Part shown: piece after piece, positions 11,801 through 24,245 of the stretch
How positions within the stretch are numbered: position 1 is the first letter of the stretch
How the letters are laid out: each line of letters starts with the position of its first letter
Notes under the pieces: generated by a model
Databases searched by the model: none
Seen by the model: only the letters and a program-made list of their open reading frames with translations
What the model was told of the DNA's origin: nothing
Program-made: the position numbers and the translations under genes
Origin: Dimorphilus gyrociliatus
Lineage: Eukaryota > Annelida > Polychaeta > Dinophilidae
Assembly (NCBI GenBank): GCA_904063045.1
Contig: CAJFCJ010000019.1
Span: 730,691-794,690, forward strand
Direction: 5' to 3'
Length of the DNA: 64,000 bases

Positions 11801-14800
11801 GGAAACTTTAGACGGTGACAAAAAGGTTATTGACTCGTTTCACGTAGTACCTGGTTCAGATTTATCAAAGACTGATGAATTCAAGGTGAAAAATGACCTT
11901 AAGAGTCTTAGATCTCCTAAATCCGAATCGTTTGACGAAGAGTTTTTTGAGAAACGATCCAAGAACTTATCGAACGGTCATAGTTCTAGTCCAAAACGAC
12001 CGCCTTGGGAAAATGACGATTTACCTCGTACAACTTGGGCTGTAGACACCCGGGAAATTAAGTATATTGGACAAAAACCGCTTGATGAAAGTGGCTTACC
12101 GTTCACCCTAAGATCTGTAAGTATAGAAAGATTATACTACGATTGTGCAAGGTTGTTATAAATGTTTATATTCTTATAGTCGGTCGATGAAAAGGAGCAC
12201 AAAAATTGGTATAAAGAAGTATATAAATCACTGCATAAAAAGGAGCCAAAGGAAGGTTAGTAATAACAATTTTATTCTTCTCAGACTCTCTGGTTAAATA
12301 GACGATTAACGCCATCTGTTCGAACTAAGCATTAAATTGTATTCTTCTATCAGTATACTTGTTCAAGCATAAACCTGACAGGTTTATGTATTCTATTTAT
12401 TTTATTATTATATTTTTTTACTTTTTTTACTGTTTTTTATTTGTTGACGTTAGTTCTTATAAATGAAACAGAACTAGGCAACACTGAAGAGACTGATGAA
12501 AAAGATGATTTTTTCAATAATGAAAGGGATAATAATAGTTTAAGCAACTCCTTTCCAAAAGATAATCATAGCGTTGACGACGATTCTGAAAGTGCTAAAG
12601 GTTCCTATAACATTTGTAATTTTACTGCCGAAAACGCACAAATATCAAGCACCAAAAAAAAAAAAAAGCAAACAAAACGATTTAATAGCGAAATCAATTT
12701 AAAAATAAACAAACTTGAAAAATGAGGCTTTTCTAATTATCAAATTGTGTTGATTAATTCGATTTTTGGTTTATGTATTTTGTTACAAAAAAAAAAAAAA
12801 GATCATTCCTCTTTCTACTCTAATTATCGCTTTTTTTTCTTTTTTTTGTCTTTATTTATTTTACTTCTCTTTTCTTTTTGCTTTTTAATTAGATAGAGAA
12901 TATTTTTGTTGTTTTTCTTTTATTAAATATAGGTTATGGGATAAGGGAATTGGAGAATCTTTTTAAATTACTAGTTTGACTTTAGTTTTTTGTATTTTAG
13001 ATAAGCTTTTATGTTTTTTTGATTAATAATGGTTTTTTTTTTAGTTTGTAAGGTGAAGGGAAACAGAAAAGATGTAGAGAGATAGATAGTTTTGATTAAT
13101 ATTATTGTTTTTATTGTTTATTTTATACATAACTTAATATCTTTCCTTATCCTTTTGTCATTTATGACTATTTTCTTTTTATTTGTTTTTTTTTGCATGG
13201 GAATTTGTTTTTTCTTTTCAGAATTGAACACCTATAAACCTACTTATAAATTCTCAGATTTTGACGAGTCAATTTCAGGTATAAGACAATCAATTCTCTC
13301 TCCCTCTCTCTCTCCTATCTTCATTATCGTTTTCACGACTTTTTAATGTAACAATGTAATTTATTGCACGTTTAAAATAGTTGTAATGGAAACTATCGTT
13401 TACACTCGATTTTTATATATAAAAATCGTAAAATCAATAATAAAGAGGAGGAAATAAGTTAAAAATGACCAGAATATTAAAGTTTAATATTGTAAATAGG
13501 ACAAATAAAGTATGGCTGTCGTCAATTCTATGTTTTCAACGTTATATTAATGAAAGAAAAGTAAAGAATAACGTCTCTTAACGTCGCTATTCAATATTAA
13601 TAATATTATTAATAATAATAATTAAAACAGAATCAAAGAACGACGATGTCTTCTCTTCATTTTCTACAGATAAAATGCTAAGGAAGAGTAAAACTCCTAA
13701 GTCAAAGTAAGTAGACTATTTATACTTTATATAAATATGTATAGTCTATTTTTATAAATTAAAAAATGTAAATGTAATCAGATATTGTTGATACTGTTTT
13801 TAAACTGCTATTATTGAACGTATTTTTAAGAATTCTTTCGAAAAACTTTAACACGTGCACACATGTGCAATAAACAAATAGATCAACCCTACCTACTTTT
13901 TTTTTTCATTCTAGAAATAAGCCATGTTATGTTTTATAACTTGCATTTTTGTAAATACTTTTTCAAGTGTTGAGTGAGGCTTATAATGTCTATTTTTAAT
14001 AATAATTCAACAAATTTCTAATACTAATCCTTTATTTAATCCTTAAGACCACGTCCCTAACGGTAATTTCTTTTCTACCCTATATATAATTAGTGGAATT
14101 GGGGCGAATCATTTTCTTCTTTAAGTATAGTTAAGCTATTTTTTTTCCTTCCCTTCTGATTCTTTACGATCGTTTTGGTCAGCTGGAATAATTTTTTTTT
14201 TTTTTTGCATTTTGTACCACCTAGCTTTTTTCCATGCGTCTATATCAATCACTGTTTTAGAATCTGGTAGTTTTATAGGTCGGAATTTGCGGTTGTTTTC
14301 ATGAAAGAAACTTTACATAGGCCTAATCGTCGAATATACAGTAGATACTTCCGCCGTATAGAATAGAATTCGTCAATTAAACATGACTTTTATCTAGTAA
14401 AGAGAGCTGTCAACAAACTTTTTTATGTTATTTATTAAGCTTAAATTCTTTTCTTTTCGTTTCAATATTTTTTTCTATCGTTTTATTCTTTTTTTTATCT
14501 TTTTCTATTGTGTTACCTAAAAGAAGATACGTGATAGCAAAACAAGTTAAGGTTATTGTATTGTATATCGCTCAAGTATTGTAATTATTCGGGAAAGACG
14601 ATGCTAGCTGTTTAAATTACATCAAACGTTCATATCTAGGCAATTGACTGGCTAAGCAAGTGTTTACTATATAAACATGCCGCAATACTTTTTTGTTGAA
14701 ACGTATTATTATTACTGCAGTATTCTAGTTTGCTAGGTCGTGATGTTTTTAGGGGCTAGTCCGCACTAAAGTCTGAGAAATTACTGTTCATTTTGACTTG

Positions 14801-17800
14801 CGGCTTTGCATCGCGCAGTTGCTGCAAATTTCGGCCTAATTTTGTTTTTTTCTGATCTTGATTTCACTTACTTTTGGATAAATTTATGTATAAAGGCAGA
14901 CTTTTAGTGAGCAATATTATCTCTAGCTTATTATAAACCGACCACCCAGCTATCAGCATACGCGGATTATGGCGCACAAAACTACGAAAACTTTCTCATT
15001 CTATGCTTAACAGAAGCCTCATATATACGACGGATTAACTCTTTTTCTCTCAGGGATATTTAATGAATAGTTGTAGTTGTAATAATAAATAAAAGGCGAC
15101 TTAACAAAAAAGAAAAAAAAAAAATCATGTTATTGATAAACAAGAAAGATCTAGTCGAGCAGTTTATTCCAGTTGTAAAATCGCTCAAGGATTTTCAATT
15201 TAGAAGACGTTCGCATTCTCATGAACACGAACGCAAGCAGACTTATAAAGGATATACGAAAAATTTTGATTCATCCTGTTCTCTCTTGAACGACGTCGAT
15301 GATTTCTATACTTCACGAGCCAATTTAACACTTCGTCAAACACAAGAAAATAGGTATAAAAAAAACCAATTAACATATTAATCCGGAACTGCTATGTTAA
15401 TTGATCAATTTATTCCGATTACCTATTATAAATATATTTGTATATTCTTCTAAATAATCCCATTGATACCAGCTTAACTATTGAGCGTTAGATGGCGCTA
15501 ACAGGATAGTCAAACAAGTGAAAATATATTTCAATTATCTTATTAACTAGCTGAAAATATTTCATTTTCTTTTATTTATTTATTTGTTCATTTCCGGTTT
15601 AGAAGGCCTACAAAAACATATATATATAAAATATATCATCAACATTTATATTTATGGTTGTTAGAGTCAAACGAAAACAATAAGAAACAAACAAATAAAC
15701 AAACATACTGTAAACTAATTTTGAAAGAATTCTTGTTACGTTTGTCTTCTATTTTAGTGTATTTATCTATCATTCCCTACTCTAAACTAGAGAGGGTATG
15801 TATTTCGTTTGTAAATGATTATATTTTTAATAGTTCATGGAAACCTGCTGACGTAACTGCTAAGAAAGAAGTTTATACAAATTCACCAAGGAGTATTTAT
15901 GAATACGAACCTGGTAAATCGTCTATAGCTGACAAAGAACCTTCAATAACCGTAAGTTAAACATTTAAAAAATTATTTATTACAATTATAGTAATGAAAA
16001 AGATAGATAGTTTTTAATCTATAGTTTATAGAAAAGCTACGAAAAATTGATTGCTAGCCTTAATAAGTGGCTATATTATATTTATTATAATTAACAAATG
16101 ATATTTATGAATAATGATCTGCATTATTTATGATTTATTAGCGGAGCAAACTATCTACTGCCCCTGCTCCTCTCATTATTAAGAAAAAGGTGAAATAAAA
16201 AAGAAAAGCATTTACCTATATTAACACGAAATCTTTCTTTTTTTTTTTCTTTTGACTTATTTTTGTTTTTTTTTTAAAAAAAAAAAGAAAACAAATCTTT
16301 CCTTATCGCAAAGAACAATGAAACACACTAATATATAATATGTTTCCTATTTATATGTGCGTAAGCGTCTCTTCTTTTTTACTAACATAGACATATTTGT
16401 TATTTTCCTTTTTAAAAAAATGCTACCTAAATTAGACGAGCGACGATGAGGTAATGATAAATTAAATTGTCATTATTGTTAGCCTATGGTATTTTAATTT
16501 TCAATTATTAAGGTGTTATTCTCGTTTATCGTTCTGAATTCAATTTTCTCTCTCTTTTTTCTCCTTAAATTTTCCTTTTAAATGCCTGATCTTTGTTGTT
16601 GTTGTTGTTTTCTAAATCTTTGATGTATAGTCAATAAGAAATTCTTTTCTTCTCTTCCTATAGAGTAAATTATATAATCCTCCTTTGGAGAAGATATCCG
16701 ATAAAGTGCAATAGTAAGTTATCTATTTATTTATCGTTAATAGATAGATCTTATTTAATAAATACAATAAAAAACAATAGTAAAGACAACAAGAGTGAAA
16801 CTCGAATACGAAAATCGAACCGTAGTCCGTCCCCGGTTGATCTGATGGAAGCTAAGCAACTATATAGACAAATACAACAAGGAGGAGATATACCAATGAA
16901 TGGTCTACGTTTCCCCGCTCCTGATAGAAAAAAAGCAACTGGTAAGTTGAAATTATAAGACGAATAATTATTTAAGAACTAGATTAATTTAGTAACAAAC
17001 TTAGACTATACAGTATGTATATCAATCTATAATATATACATATTTATTGTATAGTACTGTATCATTTACTAATGCTATATAAACATATATATTGTATATA
17101 TATACAGTAAATATATATGTATCTATATATATATATATATATATCTACTGCATATATGTATGTTATATAATCAAGTTTATACAAGTACTTAAGTCATTTT
17201 TGTACGTTTAGCAATTAGTTTTAGAAGTACACAAAGTGTACGACGTAGTTGATATTTTAGTCAATGTTGTCTGCATGACGCACGTTCGTCTAGAAAAGCC
17301 ACCGTCTAGACCTCCGCCGCCAACTGTCAGCTATGAGTCTGTTAAACATGTCGACCTTCGACGCTCTCGATCTTTGCCGTCTCGAAGATCGGCGGCTGAA
17401 CGTCTTGGCGTTAAGCCGAAAATGCCTGCGTCTCATCGTGTTTTGCGTACAAAGAGCTCCGACTCCTATGATTCAACAGACGAGCATGAATTTTCGTCAG
17501 GTAGAATTCTTAGTGAAATATTGATTTCCTGATAAATGAGTGCTACTTTTGGTTTTCTTTCTCTTTATTTTTTTTCCTAGTTTGTTTTCCTCTTGACGTA
17601 TTTGAAGTTTACATAGATCTCGCTTTGAATTAGTTTAGAAACAGCACAACAATAAAAGTAATAATAAAGAAAAACAATTCGACAAACTAACAGCGTTTGT
17701 GTTTTGCGTGTCGCGCATCTTCTACTAATTGAACAATAGAGTTTTGTTTACTGCTTATGAACGATAATTTTGTTACAATAATATCTATTTATATAGTTGA

Positions 17801-19720
17801 GACAAGGCAGCACTTACGATCTGAGTTACGCGTTGACGCCGGTTATAATAGAAATGGAGTACCATCCTTATCGAGGCAAGAGAGGGATGAAGAGAATGCA
17901 AGGAGAAAAGAACGAGTTGTAAGGATTAAAATTGAAAGTTATTTACATAAAAGAATAAGATTAAATGAATTATATTCATTGAATAGGAAAAAATTATGGT
18001 GGAAGAAAGACGGAAGCGAATGATTAAAGAGCAGTTGGAAAGAGAGGATAGGAGACATTCGGATAATTACACGTAAGTCTAAACTACTAGATCAGTTAAG
18101 AATTAGATAATTTGGTTTCATTTTTTGGGTCTATTATAATTGTCTTCCTTAGTAGGATAAAGATAATTTTAATCATTTAATTCTAAAAAAGAAAGAAAGA
18201 AAAGAAAAAAATTTATCTATTTTAATCTCTTCTTCTTTATCTTTTACGTTTGTTATACTTTTTGTGTCAATAATATTTTTTTAGCAAACCCAACTACTGG
18301 TTAAATTTGGGTGGATTAGCTGACGACGATTTGGAGGATGAGAATAATAATTTCTTCTCAAAACCTTTATACGTAGCAAGAGATTTAAACGATGTAAAAA
18401 AGAAAGAGTGTTCAAATAGGTAGAAAATATACAGATATAATAATAATAATAATAAAAAACATTAAAATAATGTAGCCTATTTTCTATTGATTTTTCTCTA
18501 TCTATCTATTTCTTTTCTATTGTCTTTAATCATTTTATTCTTTCGATCATTCTGATCTAATATACCTTTATAAAAGACCCTACGAAAGTGGGATATATCC
18601 TGCCTAAGATTCAATGCTTAATTAATATAAATGCTTTTAATCGTTGTTTCTTTGCTTAATTTATATTTATTCTAATTTTTTTCATCTTATTTATATTCTA
18701 AAATAGGTCAAAAGAGAAATCTCCAATTCATTTGGATAGATATAACGATCAAAGGCGTCTATCGGATGGTCTCGAAAGACCGAGCAAATGTTCACAATAC
18801 AAAATAAGGGGAAAAGCAAAGGCTAAATATAATTTTACTGCTCAAAATCAGAAGGAATTATCATTTAGGAAGGGTGATACCATTTATATATTAAGGGAGA
18901 TTGATCACAATTGGACTGAAGGAGAAAGACATGGTCGCGTTGGAATTTTTCCAACAAATTATATTGAAATTCTTACCAGTTTAAATGATGCTACGACAAG
19001 AGTTTTGAACGCCGAAGGAGAAGCGGAAGTTATCTATAATTTTAGACCTCAAACGTTTGTAGAATTGCCTTTACGCAAAGGCGATATAGTCAAGTTAATT
19101 AGGAGAGTCGACGAAAATTGGTGGGAAGGTCGTCTGGGAAAGAGTCAGGGAATCTTTCCCTGCAGCTACGTAAAAGTTATTTTTGAACCTTCCACCCCCC
19201 TTGCGACTCCCACAGCTAGCCAGGCGCCAACCCCTGTTCCAGGGTCGAGGCCCTTTTCGCCAACTAGTTCGGTTCCTACTATTCCAACTGCTCCTCAGAG
19301 TCCTAATCCATTGGATCACATAGATTTCGATTATTGCTACGAAAAGAACCTATCCTACGCCGATTTCATGACCGAAGCAACGGCTAAGAAAGCCTTTTCG
19401 GAAGCGCCATCTAGTAGTAACCGCTACAACTCTTTAGACTATGATAAGCGAACTTGCGATGCCAAGAGTGATGTGTACGTAAATCTAATTAGAGCTGTAA
19501 TTAATTTAATTATTACCTATATTTTTTTCATGCAATTTTCAACAGATATCGAGCAATGTATACTTATATTCCTAGAAATGATGACGAATTGGAATTACGA
19601 GAAGGTGACATAATTAAGATGACTGAAATATGCAACGACGGTTGGATGGTTGGTTACTGCCAACGAACAAATCAATTCGGAACATTTCCCGGAAACTATG
19701 TTCATCCAGTTCATATTTAA
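5852..19720 (+). CDS. SORBS: Sorbin/CAP/vinexin family adaptor (SoHo + three SH3)
   Basis: Scaffold at focal adhesions and Z-disc/stress-fibre sites that links vinculin, actin regulators and signalling proteins. Exons I can place, in phase: 5852-5919 (frame uncertain), 6053-6217, 7596-7667, 7897-9789, 10041-10082, 10578-10753, 10853-10991, 11216-11266, 11761-12116, 12180-12255, 12454-12600, 13222-13278, 13631-13706, 15204-15353, 15834-15951, 16142-16189, 16664-16713, 16781-16941, 17261-17500, 17797-17918, 17987-18072, 18285-18419, 18707-19474, 19546-19720 (stop TAA). Together about 1790 residues. The SoHo domain spans the 11761 and 12180 exons. A conserved linker ([17 protein letters not shown]) is in 16781-16941. 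SH3-1 and SH3-2 are in 18707-19474 and SH3-3 ends the protein, the order known for SORBS1-3. The N-terminal start is unresolved. Confidence 0.93.
7897..9789 (+). CDS. SORBS: SORBS giant symmetric exon (631 codons), low-complexity region
   Basis: Open for 1893 bases between acceptor aaacag (to 7896) and donor gtgagg (from 9790). It enters and leaves in phase 1, so it can be skipped without a frameshift. The sequence is rich in Ser, Pro, Arg and basic/acidic clusters, with SP/TP sites typical of phosphorylated linkers (for example [20 protein letters not shown]). A well-formed segment around 8790-8930 ([11 protein letters not shown]...KTGWVKQL) looks more conserved, but I do not recognise it as a named domain. 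Confidence 0.85.
11761..12255 (+). CDS. SORBS: SORBS exons encoding the SoHo (sorbin homology) domain
   Basis: Exons 11761-12116 and 12180-12255 join in phase 0. The product reads [19 protein letters not shown], then [20 protein letters not shown]. This aligns with the vertebrate SoHo pattern (IGPVDESGIP... then KDWYKTMFKQIH). In vertebrates this domain binds flotillin and targets CAP/ponsin to lipid rafts (family knowledge). Confidence 0.93.
12454..12725 (+). CDS. SORBS: SORBS cassette exon or alternative terminal exon
   Basis: After the acceptor (ttag, to 12453) the frame is open until TGA at 12723-12725. A possible weak donor AAAG|gttcct at 12600/12601 would make a 147-base phase 1-1 cassette exon joining to 13222. 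If that donor is not used, the frame ends in a Lys-rich tail and would give a form with SoHo but without SH3 domains. Composition is acidic and Asn/Ser-rich. Confidence 0.5.
18707..19720 (+). CDS. SORBS: SORBS terminal exons with three SH3 domains
   Basis: SH3-1 (from [19 protein letters not shown] to [11 protein letters not shown]) shows the ALYDY-like start, the ligand-binding Trp in HNWTEG and the PTNY motif. SH3-2 runs from [20 protein letters not shown] through ENWWEG to [13 protein letters not shown]3-3 ([20 protein letters not shown] to [11 protein letters not shown]) begins across the last intron (19475-19545) and ends at the stop codon. The third domain matches the vertebrate third SH3, which binds Sos/dynamin-type partners. 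A Pro/Thr/Ser-rich spacer separates domains 2 and 3. Confidence 0.97.
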
Positions 19721-20850
19721 ATGCAAACAAAAAAAAAATAATTGTCGAGTGCAAGACTATTTTGCTTTAGTGTTGATTACGATTTTAGGTGCTATGCAAA
19801 CATGAAAAAAATTTGTTTTCTTTTCTTTTTCTTGTAAATTCTATTCCTCCGACTCTGGTACCCTCCAGCATCTCCCTCCCACGCGCGCCTTATATAGGCC
19901 ACAATTATGACTCTACAATCATATATGGTCCTGAGACTATATATATATTGTTTTTGTTTTTATCCTACCGTTCATTTTTCTATTCGTTTTTAATTCTATT
20001 TGTATTGTTTCTGTTTGACCCTTCAAACAAATTTGACCTTTTATCCTCTTTTTCCTGTCATTTTTTTCCCTCCCACCTCAAAAAACGAGCAGAAGGCTTT
20101 AGTTGAAAGAAAAAAGTAAGAAGGGGAATAGAATTTTAACTATTATTTTATGATCTGTTGTTTTATTTATTCTCTTTTTCTATTTCTATATTTATCTATC
20201 TATCTATCTAACTTAACTATCTTTCTCTCTTTTTCTCTCTTTCTCTTTTTGTTTTGTTGTTTTCTTTTTTGTTAAAAAGAAAAACAAACAAAAAATAGGA
20301 TTTTATCGATATTTGGTATGCATGTTGAAAAGAGAAAAGGAAAAAAAAAGTAAAATTATTATGATAATGACAACGATGACAAACAATGACTATGACGATG
20401 ACGATAATGATAATGATGATGATGAAAAAAAAAATCTAACTTCTTTTTTTAAAGTGACTTTGAAACAAATTGAAAAAAAAGAACACTTTTTTTTATTATC
20501 TCATACAAAAAATCGTATTTGTGTTATTTTTTTTATTCATATCGTCTATATATTATCTTTTGTCTTTTTTCTTTTTAAAAAAAATGCCTTATTTTGCTTA
20601 TAAAATTTCTTTTGACTTTTTTTTTTTGTTTTTCGACGAAAAAAATTTTAATATTATCAGAAATAATTTAGAAACGAAAAATAAAGAAAAAAAGCGTCTA
20701 AATAATAAAATTTAACGCTTTTTTTTTCGATAAACAATTTAAGCAAAATATAATGCAAAAAAAAATTAATAAAAAGAAAAAAGAAAAGAGATATGTTAAT
20801 AGAAAATTGAAATAAAAGATAAAAGTGACAAAGTAGTAATAATAGATAAA

Positions 20851-20853
<3 letters not shown>

Positions 20854-20896
<43 letters not shown>
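20854..20896. repeat. (TA)n microsatellite
   Basis: About 43 bases of alternating T and A, directly followed by a TAGGCCTA octamer. Confidence 0.9.
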
Positions 20897-20899
<3 letters not shown>

Positions 20900-21022
20900 G
20901 GCCTATTGTCCTATTAAAATGAGAATGAGAGAAAGAGAAAAGTTTATAGGAGAAATTGATATAACCTAGTCACGATTAGTTTTACTCTTTTTCTCGTTAT
21001 ATTTCCTTCTATTTCTTTCCAA

Positions 21023-21025
<3 letters not shown>

Positions 21026-21054
<29 letters not shown>
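21026..21054. repeat. (TC)n microsatellite
   Basis: Dinucleotide TC run between the convergent SORBS and synaptopodin-2-like genes. Confidence 0.9.
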
Positions 21055-21064
<10 letters not shown>

Positions 21065-21353
21065 ATCTACCTGTCTTTTCATAATTGTTAACTCAATGAA
21101 TAAAGAATATTCATTTATTTTTTTTGTACCTTATTCCTTAATGTCATTTATTCAAGCAAACGAAAATCAAGGGTCTGAAAAAATACAGGCTGCAGGATGC
21201 TAAACTGAAACCATTCAACGAAGACAAAGACAACGTACAATTTAAATAAAATGTTTATATACTTTAAAATATGTATATATATATAAACCTATTTACGCTT
21301 GTATATTGTATATAACAACTATATATGCGCATTAATATAACGTATGTATATCT

Positions 21354-24245
21354 TCACAAATCGCAAACACCACCATCTTCCATACGAGTCTCAGATGTTT
21401 GTTCTCCATCATTAAACGCAAATTTCACGGGTTTAAATCCTTTTGGTGCACTGTTGTTTACAACAGGATAGCTGAATGGCCTCGAATCTGGAATTTTAGA
21501 TTTGTAAATTTTTGTGAATAGGCCTACAGTTGATATTTTATCCGTACGTACTAGATGGTGTAGGTTGGCTGTTGGTTTGCCGTAATTTAGGTTGAGGAGA
21601 GTCGGAAGTAGGTGGTGGTTGTGTTACATCGACTTTGGCTGGAGTAAAGCTTTTTTCATTGGGTGAGGGAACTTTCCACCCATATAAATGTTCAAATGCA
21701 GGTTCTATATTATAAGGATCGGAGGCGGCTGCTTCCCATGGAGTCATTTTTGGCTTACGGCTAATCATCGTATCCAATCTAATAGTAATAGTCAGATAAT
21801 AAAGAAAACGGTAACATGTGAATAAGTAATGATTATAGAAAAGTAACAAACTTATTAGGTGGAGGTCCTGAATCGACCCTCTTAGTTTCTTCAACTTCTT
21901 GATTGAAGTTCGTTGACGCTAAAATTTTAGCCATATAATTCTTATTTGGACTAGTTGCAGGTAGGGCAACGTTCGACTCATCTACGATATATTTATCGGC
22001 TCTAGCTTTTCGTTTAGCGAATATCTGCCCTCCTTTTCCTTTACTACTCTTCAGAGCCGCAGCCAAACTATAATTTAGTAGGTTATAGAAATAAACTGCA
22101 TTCTATTACATACTCAAAGTGTTAAGCTTACTTAAAACACATTTGCGGATTAATGCTGTCGTGGGTATTTTTTTGTTCTAGCAATCTCATTCTTTCGAAT
22201 TCTTCAGCACTTAGAGCGCTTTCCTTCTCCTTCCCTTTACCAACAGGTAGAACAGGTGCTCGCCAGGCATTTGCAGGTAGGGGCGGAGCAACTGGAATTT
22301 CACCGAAGTTCAATGGTGTTTCATCAGAACTTCTCTCAATGTTCGACCAGGTTTTTTCCCAAGGCTGTTGCATAAAATGATGGGAATCGCTATCAAACTC
22401 TTTCTTCTCGTGGAGTTCTCCTCCAGAATAAGTCCACTTTTCTGATCTTTGTTGTCGTTTAACAAACATTCGATGACCTCTAGCCTTGTTATTAATCGGA
22501 GCGGTTAGTGACATCGCGACCCTTCTAGCCATTTTGATTTGCTCTTCTATAGTAGGGTATTTATGCTGATCGTCATCGTAAAAAGCAGAATCAGCAAATA
22601 TCTCTGTTAAAAGGGTATCAAGTTTATAGACGAAAATAACGAGCGTATCTCTCTATCACATTTCACGAAAGCGCTGTTTACTTACTCTTCCTTCTCATAG
22701 CCGATTCGGGAGAAGATCGACCATCATCTGAAGTACTTTCTCGGTTCGTCAGCTTGCCTATAAGGTTGTCGGAAGGATCGGCCTCGTAAGAGAAATCAAA
22801 ATTATCCGAACTATAGAAAGAATCACAATGATCAGAAGTTGGCTCTTCCTGGTAGGAAAATTGAGAAGTCTGAGAAAATGAATTAGAGGGATGAGGAACA
22901 GTTTGCGACAGATGTTGCTGCTGCGGCTGCTGTTGTTGTTGTTGTTGCTGTGTTATTTGGAAGGTAGCCGGTTTCCAAACTGCCTCATCGACTTTTCCTA
23001 TTTGTTTCACTCGAAATATCGGTTGCGGTGGTGTGTTCTCCTTCTCGTATTGCATTCCCACTGACATTGTAATTGATTCGTCCGCATTTCGAGTTATCGA
23101 TACGTTCTCCTGCGCAGTAACTTTGAACGATGTCTGTTGTTCTCTAGGCTTCCAAATATCACTTTCATGGTGAACATTTTCAGTAGATGAGAGTGGTATT
23201 TTCTCTAACGACTATAGAATTTCAAAAAATAAATACATTATAAAATACTATAAACGTAAAAAATAAACGTGAAAAAATTTATCAATTAGGATTTTATATA
23301 GTCTATTTATAGTGTTTTTTTTTGTATTCTAACTAGAATATAAATGTTTAAATAATAAAAAAAAGAGAGAAACAGTGAGGGGGAGAAAAAAAGAGAGACA
23401 AAGTAAAAAAACGGGAGGGATAACCTCATTATTAACATTTTGCTGATTAGATAAGGCTCTAAAAGCGTTCGAAATGTCTTGTTTATTCGTCGTACCTCTG
23501 CAGATAGAAATAATAAACATATCTTAACTGTAAAGGAAACCAGTTTCCTTGTTGTTTTTTTTTATTGTATATGTATACAGTCCTACTAACCTTAAAACTT
23601 GAAGACAAAGGCCACCTTGAGCTTCATCTAAAATTTCCATTGCTCTCTTATGATCGAGATGTTCACAGGAATGAGAATTTATTGAAATAAGTACGTCGTT
23701 CTCTTTTAAACCAGCTTCAGCTGCGGGACTTCTATTTCTAACCTAGAAATAAATAATTAATTAAAGTAAAGTAAGAGGAATCCAGGCATTTCTTTCTAAA
23801 TAAAGAAATAAGTAGATGAAGGACGACGAATCGTTGAAGAGTTGATAATAAAGTTGAAACAATTTCATACGTTTAATTAAGTATAAAATGTTAACATCAA
23901 TCTCTTTCCAGTTGAAAAATGATACTATCTCATTCTCATTAACTAGTGTTCGTTATTATATTCCTCTTCTATGTCAGGATGATCATTTTCTTTGTTACTA
24001 ACTCAAGTTTTTTTATAAAAAAAAAGAATGCAAAGCAACTACAAAGCTTTTGAGTAAGTTTTGTAGAGCAAACTGTTAAAGAAAATAGAAGTTCTATATA
24101 TTCTATAGGCCTGTATGATTTTGGGTGGAAAAAAGTCACATATATTTTTTATTACCTTAGCCACAATTAAAGGTTGTCCGTCTCCTCCAAAGATGCGAAA
24201 TCCCCACGGACCTGGAGCTTGAACGTGTATTTCGTGCGTATCCAT
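21354..24245 (-). CDS. SYNPO2: Synaptopodin-2/myopodin-like PDZ protein
   Basis: Actin- and Z-disc-associated scaffold by family. Minus-strand exons in order: 24156-24245, 23591-23742, 23425-23497, 22686-23211, 22132-22603, 21852-22067, 21552-21778, 21354-21487 (stop TGA); all phases close, giving 629 residues. The PDZ domain starts at residue ~3 with the carboxylate-loop form PWGFRIFGG and continues RNRSPAAEAGLKENDVL. Then come a Gln-rich stretch, RSEKW and GGQIFAKRKARADKYIV motifs (cf. the GAELFAKR...EKYVV motif of SYNPO2) and TPWEAAASDPYN, all typical of SYNPO2/SYNPO2L. IWKP/VWKP motifs also occur. No LIM domain is seen, arguing against PDLIM/Zasp. The start was chosen at the Met just before the PDZ; the frame is open further upstream to 24326. 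Confidence 0.85.

Larger units (their letters stand above)
19721..21353 (+). other. SORBS 3' UTR / convergent intergenic region
   Basis: No coding signal. Contains T-rich and TC-rich tracts, a long TA microsatellite (about 20854-20896) and a TC run (21026-21054). AATAAA occurs near 20812 and at about 21100 (ATGAATAAAG), a plausible poly(A) signal for SORBS. The synaptopodin-like gene reads into this region from the other side. Confidence 0.6.

Noticed and set aside
20313-20715. Overlapping frames in the SORBS 3' region
   Set aside because: Low-complexity Asp/Asn- and Phe/Lys-rich translations of simple repeats, downstream of a clear stop codon.
24156-24245. PDZ gene as a PDLIM/Zasp orthologue
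   Set aside because: The PDZ loop fits, but no LIM domain or ALP-type motif is found; the FAKR/EKW and TPWEAA motifs fit synaptopodin-2 better.
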